Program-made: the position numbers and the translations under genes
Assembly: GCA_007280515.1 (NCBI GenBank)
Contig: QYPL01000006.1
Span: forward strand, 1 to 64,000
DNA from: Sediminibacterium sp.
GTDB lineage: Bacteria > Bacteroidota > Bacteroidia > Chitinophagales > Chitinophagaceae
DNA length: 64,000 bases
Reading direction: 5' to 3'
Notes under the pieces: generated by a model
Told to the model about the DNA's origin: nothing
Database searches by the model: none
The model's input: only the letters and a program-made list of their open reading frames with translations
Shown here: piece after piece, positions 61,792-64,000 of the stretch
Layout of the letters: each line of letters begins with the position of its first letter
Position numbering within the stretch: the stretch's first letter is position 1

Positions 61792-61833
61792 AAAATGTTC
61801 GAGGTAAAATGTTCGAACTAAAATGTTCGAACT
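61792..61833. repeat. Three tandem 14-bp repeats with TTCGAA palindromes
   Basis: AAAATGTTCGAGGT is followed by two identical copies of AAAATGTTCGAACT, giving exact 14-base spacing. Each of the last two contains the palindrome GTTCGAAC. It lies between the sterol-desaturase-family start and the SCO stop. It resembles an operator array or iteron set, but is short. Confidence 0.8.
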
Positions 61834-61846
61834 AAAATAAATAGCA

Positions 61847-62542
61847 TTACTTAATTGGGCTTTTGTTACTCACTACTTCTAGCTTAAGCGTTTGAATATC
61901 TTCTTTAATACGATCTATTTCTAATAATAAAGTGCCGTTATACACTCCTCGAATACGCCTTTTTTGATCCACTAAAATAAAATTTTCAGTGTGTAAAAAT
62001 TCATTGCCTGTTTGATAATAGCCCACCGAATCCCCGGCAAAATATTGTTGCTTAGCCAAAGCGTAAATTTCATTTTTACTGCCAGTAAGTAAATGCCATT
62101 TTTTTGAATCAACTTTATTTAAAATGGCGTACTTTTTTAGAACGGCTATAGAATCTAATTCAGGTGTAACAGAATGCGAAAGCAAGAGAATCGTCGAGTC
62201 ATTCTTAAATGCTTCTTGTAGAAAAGACATATTGGTTGTCATTTTAGGACAAATGCCTCTACACTTGGTATAAAAAAAATTAGCCACATATATTTTCCCC
62301 TCTACATCTGCTTCAGTAATATCCGCTCCCTCTTGATCTTTGAAAGAAAAAGCAGGAATGCTATGAATTTTTGCATACCCAGTATCCTCTTTACTTATCC
62401 ACTCCGGCGTCCAATCGGGAACATTAAAAAAAGGTAGCGCCACGATACTGTCTGTTTTTAAATTTGAAAGGGTATTCGAGGAATTATTGCATGCCATCAA
62501 AATAAATAAGCTACATAAAAAACAAGCACTCCATTTTAACAT
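61847..62542 (-). CDS. SCO family lipoprotein (copper chaperone-like)
   Basis: A 231-residue thioredoxin-fold protein with a lipobox signal (LFILMAC, Cys18). The copper site is visible: Cys94 and Cys98 in TKCRGICPKM and His184 in FLHTENFILVDQ. SCO proteins deliver copper to the CuA site of cytochrome oxidase or act as thiol reductants. The lipid anchor would hold it in the periplasm. It is the last gene of a minus-strand set with the MORN-repeat and YHYH lipoproteins; the neighbour starts only a few bases away. Confidence 0.94.
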   Translation of the reverse strand: MLKWSACFLCSLFILMACNNSSNTLSNLKTDSIVALPFFNVPDWTPEWISKEDTGYAKIHSIPAFSFKDQEGADITEADVEGKIYVANFFYTKCRGICPKMTTNMSFLQEAFKNDSTILLLSHSVTPELDSIAVLKKYAILNKVDSKKWHLLTGSKNEIYALAKQQYFAGDSVGYYQTGNEFLHTENFILVDQKRRIRGVYNGTLLLEIDRIKEDIQTLKLEVVSNKSPIK

Positions 62543-62548
62543 CTTAGT

Positions 62549-63241
62549 TTATTTAAATTTATAATCGAGTGAATCCTGTGGCGTCATACATAATTTTAAT
62601 CCAATCAGGCCATATCTTCTGCCTTGCTTCACCACATAATTAGCGCGTATAACTCCATTTTCCCACCACATTTTTTGACTTCCATTTTCATAGCCCATAG
62701 TATAGTGAAATGCTTTATAGGCTTGGCCATTGGAATACCATTCGTTGGAAGCACCATCATGCTCTCCCTTTGTAAAATAAAATTCAAATTTAGGCTTGCC
62801 GTCTTCCCAAAAACCAAGATGCTTACCCAGTTTTTTACCTGCCTGAAAAAATCTAGACTCGGCCAGTTGCTTATTTATATACCATTTTTTAAAAAAGCCC
62901 TGCTCTATTCCATTCAAAAAATGACCCTTCATAGCAGTATCTCCACTAGAATAAGTATTAAAAATTGTACCGCTAAATTTTTTATTGTGAAAAAACAGCG
63001 TGTCCTGATGCATTTGCAAAAAAGAATCCTTACTATTGACGACTGCGTTAGGAATTGCATTAGGAATTGCATTATTTATTGCATTATTTATTGCTAGCTT
63101 ATCATTTATAAATATACTATCATTTATAGCTGCGCTATCAATTCTAATTGCTTTTTTTGATTGTATAGTTTGATCAAAACTATTACATGCTTGAAAAAAA
63201 AGACAAGCAATAATACAATGAATATAAAATGTGTATTTCAT
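62549..63241 (-). CDS. MORN-repeat (YwqK-like) lipoprotein
   Basis: A 230-residue lipoprotein: signal CIIACLFFQAC with Cys19. Residues about 55-70 are a low-complexity linker of NNAI/PNAI repeats encoded by four tandem 12-base units. The rest contains MORN/YwqK-type repeats: GHFLNGIEQGFFKKWYINKQLAESRFFQAGKKLGKHLGFWEDGKPKFEFYFTKGEHDGASNEWYSNGQAYKAFHYTMG. The automated toxin-antitoxin label for this family should not be taken as function. It starts directly after the YHYH stop and runs up to the SCO gene. Confidence 0.85.
   Translation of the reverse strand: MKYTFYIHCIIACLFFQACNSFDQTIQSKKAIRIDSAAINDSIFINDKLAINNAINNAIPNAIPNAVVNSKDSFLQMHQDTLFFHNKKFSGTIFNTYSSGDTAMKGHFLNGIEQGFFKKWYINKQLAESRFFQAGKKLGKHLGFWEDGKPKFEFYFTKGEHDGASNEWYSNGQAYKAFHYTMGYENGSQKMWWENGVIRANYVVKQGRRYGLIGLKLCMTPQDSLDYKFK
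63045..63092. repeat. 12-bp in-frame minisatellite in MORN lipoprotein
   Basis: GCGTTAGGAATT, GCATTAGGAATT, GCATTATTTATT and GCATTATTTATT are consecutive. On the coding strand they give NNAI NNAI PNAI PNAV, so copy number changes would stay in frame. Confidence 0.85.
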
Positions 63242-64000
63242 TTATTGTGAAACAGTACCTGGCGTTCCATAATAACCCGATCCATTGATATAAGGATCGT
63301 TAGAAGTGATATGGTAATGATAAATTCCATTCGGATAATCGGTAGTTGCTGAAGTATGTCCATGGTAGGGATCTAATTTTGAATTATCAATAGCTACCCC
63401 ATTTTCTTCAGGACCATATACAGCAAACCCATCTAATAAAAAACCTAACAAAGAGGACTTAGTCACTTTCACTGTTGTTAAATAAAGTGGCTCCACATGA
63501 TAGTGATACTGGCCTGTAGGTGCTGGATGTCCCCAATACCTATCAAAAGAAACCATTTCGCCGGCTAAGGGTTGATTAGGTCCTGCATATTGATTAAAAA
63601 AAGGAACCCCATTTAATGAAACACCTATAGCGCCTAATGGAGTGGGTAAATGCGTGCTAGCCATCTTAGGATCTATGGGTATTTTAAATACATATACTTT
63701 TTCTGAAATTGAATTTGGATTTTTTGCAAAATTGTACCCGCCAAAAGTGGTTCCAGAAAAATTATCATATAATGCATTTGTAGTAGCGTAGTAGGAACTC
63801 TTATGATCGGGTAATCCATTAGATTTGATAGTAACAAATGTACCATCAGAGGTAATACTACTTGCCCCATAAACTTTTTTATAAATATCAGGAACAATAG
63901 TACTTGAAGTTGTTGGATTACTAGTAGATGGACTGCTAGCATTATAACTTGTAGTAGTGCTTGAACTTTTAGAACAAGCTAATACTAATAAAGAAAAACT
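63242..64000 (-). CDS. YHYH-domain lipoprotein, N-terminus beyond window
   Basis: The track reports only 140 residues from an internal ATG, but the reading frame continues without a stop to the right edge, giving 252 visible residues. The visible N-terminal part is SFSLLVLACSKSS, a lipobox, so only the first few residues of the signal are missing. The YHYH family motif occurs as GQYHYHVEP and GIYHYHITS, with LLDGFAVYGPEENG and DPYHGHTSAT between; these His-rich sites suggest metal binding. The stop codon is followed immediately by the next gene's ATG (TAAATG), so coupling with the MORN lipoprotein is likely. Confidence 0.85.
   Translation of the reverse strand, partial: SFSLLVLACSKSSSTTTSYNASSPSTSNPTTSSTIVPDIYKKVYGASSITSDGTFVTIKSNGLPDHKSSYYATTNALYDNFSGTTFGGYNFAKNPNSISEKVYVFKIPIDPKMASTHLPTPLGAIGVSLNGVPFFNQYAGPNQPLAGEMVSFDRYWGHPAPTGQYHYHVEPLYLTTVKVTKSSLLGFLLDGFAVYGPEENGVAIDNSKLDPYHGHTSATTDYPNGIYHYHITSNDPYINGSGYYGTPGTVSQ

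Noticed and set aside
61792-61833. CRISPR array or replication iterons
   Set aside because: Three 14-base copies without spacers, cas genes or a replication initiator do not fit either.
62624-63097. 157-residue plus-strand ORF opposite the MORN lipoprotein gene
   Set aside because: It is antisense to a lipoprotein gene with clear signal and repeats; the tandem units make it look open by chance.
62549-63241. Toxin-antitoxin system, because YwqK-like proteins are labelled antitoxins
   Set aside because: The protein is an exported MORN-repeat lipoprotein with no toxin partner, so the label is not supported here.
63673-63942. 89-residue hydrophobic ORF near the right edge
   Set aside because: It is out of frame with the continuous YHYH lipoprotein frame that covers the same bases.

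Overview
The window is AT-rich DNA from a member of the Bacteroidota, most likely Chitinophagales/Chitinophagaceae (inference). The evidence is GldC, tandem OmpH/Skp genes next to BamA, a DUF6089 protein, ribosomal protein THX, absence of clear Shine-Dalgarno sequences, and several TAnnTTTG promoter elements of the Bacteroidota type. About 72 protein genes are supported. The ORF track misses rpmH (53 codons) and shortens the last gene, which runs off the right edge. I found no tRNA, rRNA, CRISPR array, transposase or prophage.

Region by region. 0-3.5 kb: HU, THX with an unusual Ala/Lys-rich tail, a small Cys-containing membrane protein, MeaB GTPase, a GT2 glycosyltransferase and type III pantothenate kinase. 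3.4-10.7 kb (plus strand): an outer-membrane barrel protein, LptC, aldo/keto reductase, a CNNM/CBS membrane protein, TatC, RpiB and an exported M28 peptidase. 10.7-20.2 kb: a bacterial deoxyhypusine-synthase-like enzyme, an SdpI-like protein, a trans-sulfuration enzyme, a DUF2400 protein, an SDR, a YjjG-type phosphatase, the CPBP-DUF2007-CdsA-Psd lipid cluster and a tRNA-dihydrouridine synthase. 20.2-22.3 kb: glutathione peroxidase and aldehyde dehydrogenase.

22.5-33.2 kb is the accessory heart of the window. It has two Gfo/Idh/MocA oxidoreductases (one Tat-exported, one cytosolic), three xylose-isomerase-like TIM barrels (two Tat-exported, one cytosolic), a GMC flavoprotein dehydrogenase with its Tat-bearing subunit 3, a lipoprotein cytochrome c, a secreted DUF1080 (3-keto-disaccharide hydrolase family) protein and a class V aminotransferase-fold enzyme. 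Together these suggest respiratory oxidation of a sugar or glycoside to a keto-glycoside outside the inner membrane, cleavage there, and further processing in two compartments. TatC is encoded about 15 kb away.

33.2-54.6 kb is mostly housekeeping: tadA, Fe/Mn superoxide dismutase, rpmH-rnpA-yidD, murI, and a long minus-strand envelope series (gldC, yqeY, cvpA, alpha/beta hydrolase, CBS protein, a one-POTRA Omp85 protein, nadK, DUF6089, uppS, bamA, two ompH). A MerR regulator, MscS channel, lpxH, LUD protein, ftsH and rsfS follow. 54.7-64 kb holds birA, selD, a second M28 peptidase with PDZ, feoB without feoA, a sterol-desaturase-family enzyme, and a minus-strand cluster of a YHYH lipoprotein, a MORN-repeat lipoprotein and a SCO protein that looks metal-related.

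Non-coding structure is richer than usual. There are long intergenic palindromes at 10690-10784, 22373-22416 and 33652-33902, several Rho-independent terminators, and many short tandem duplications (12-22 bp units) in gaps, some of which contain stop codons.
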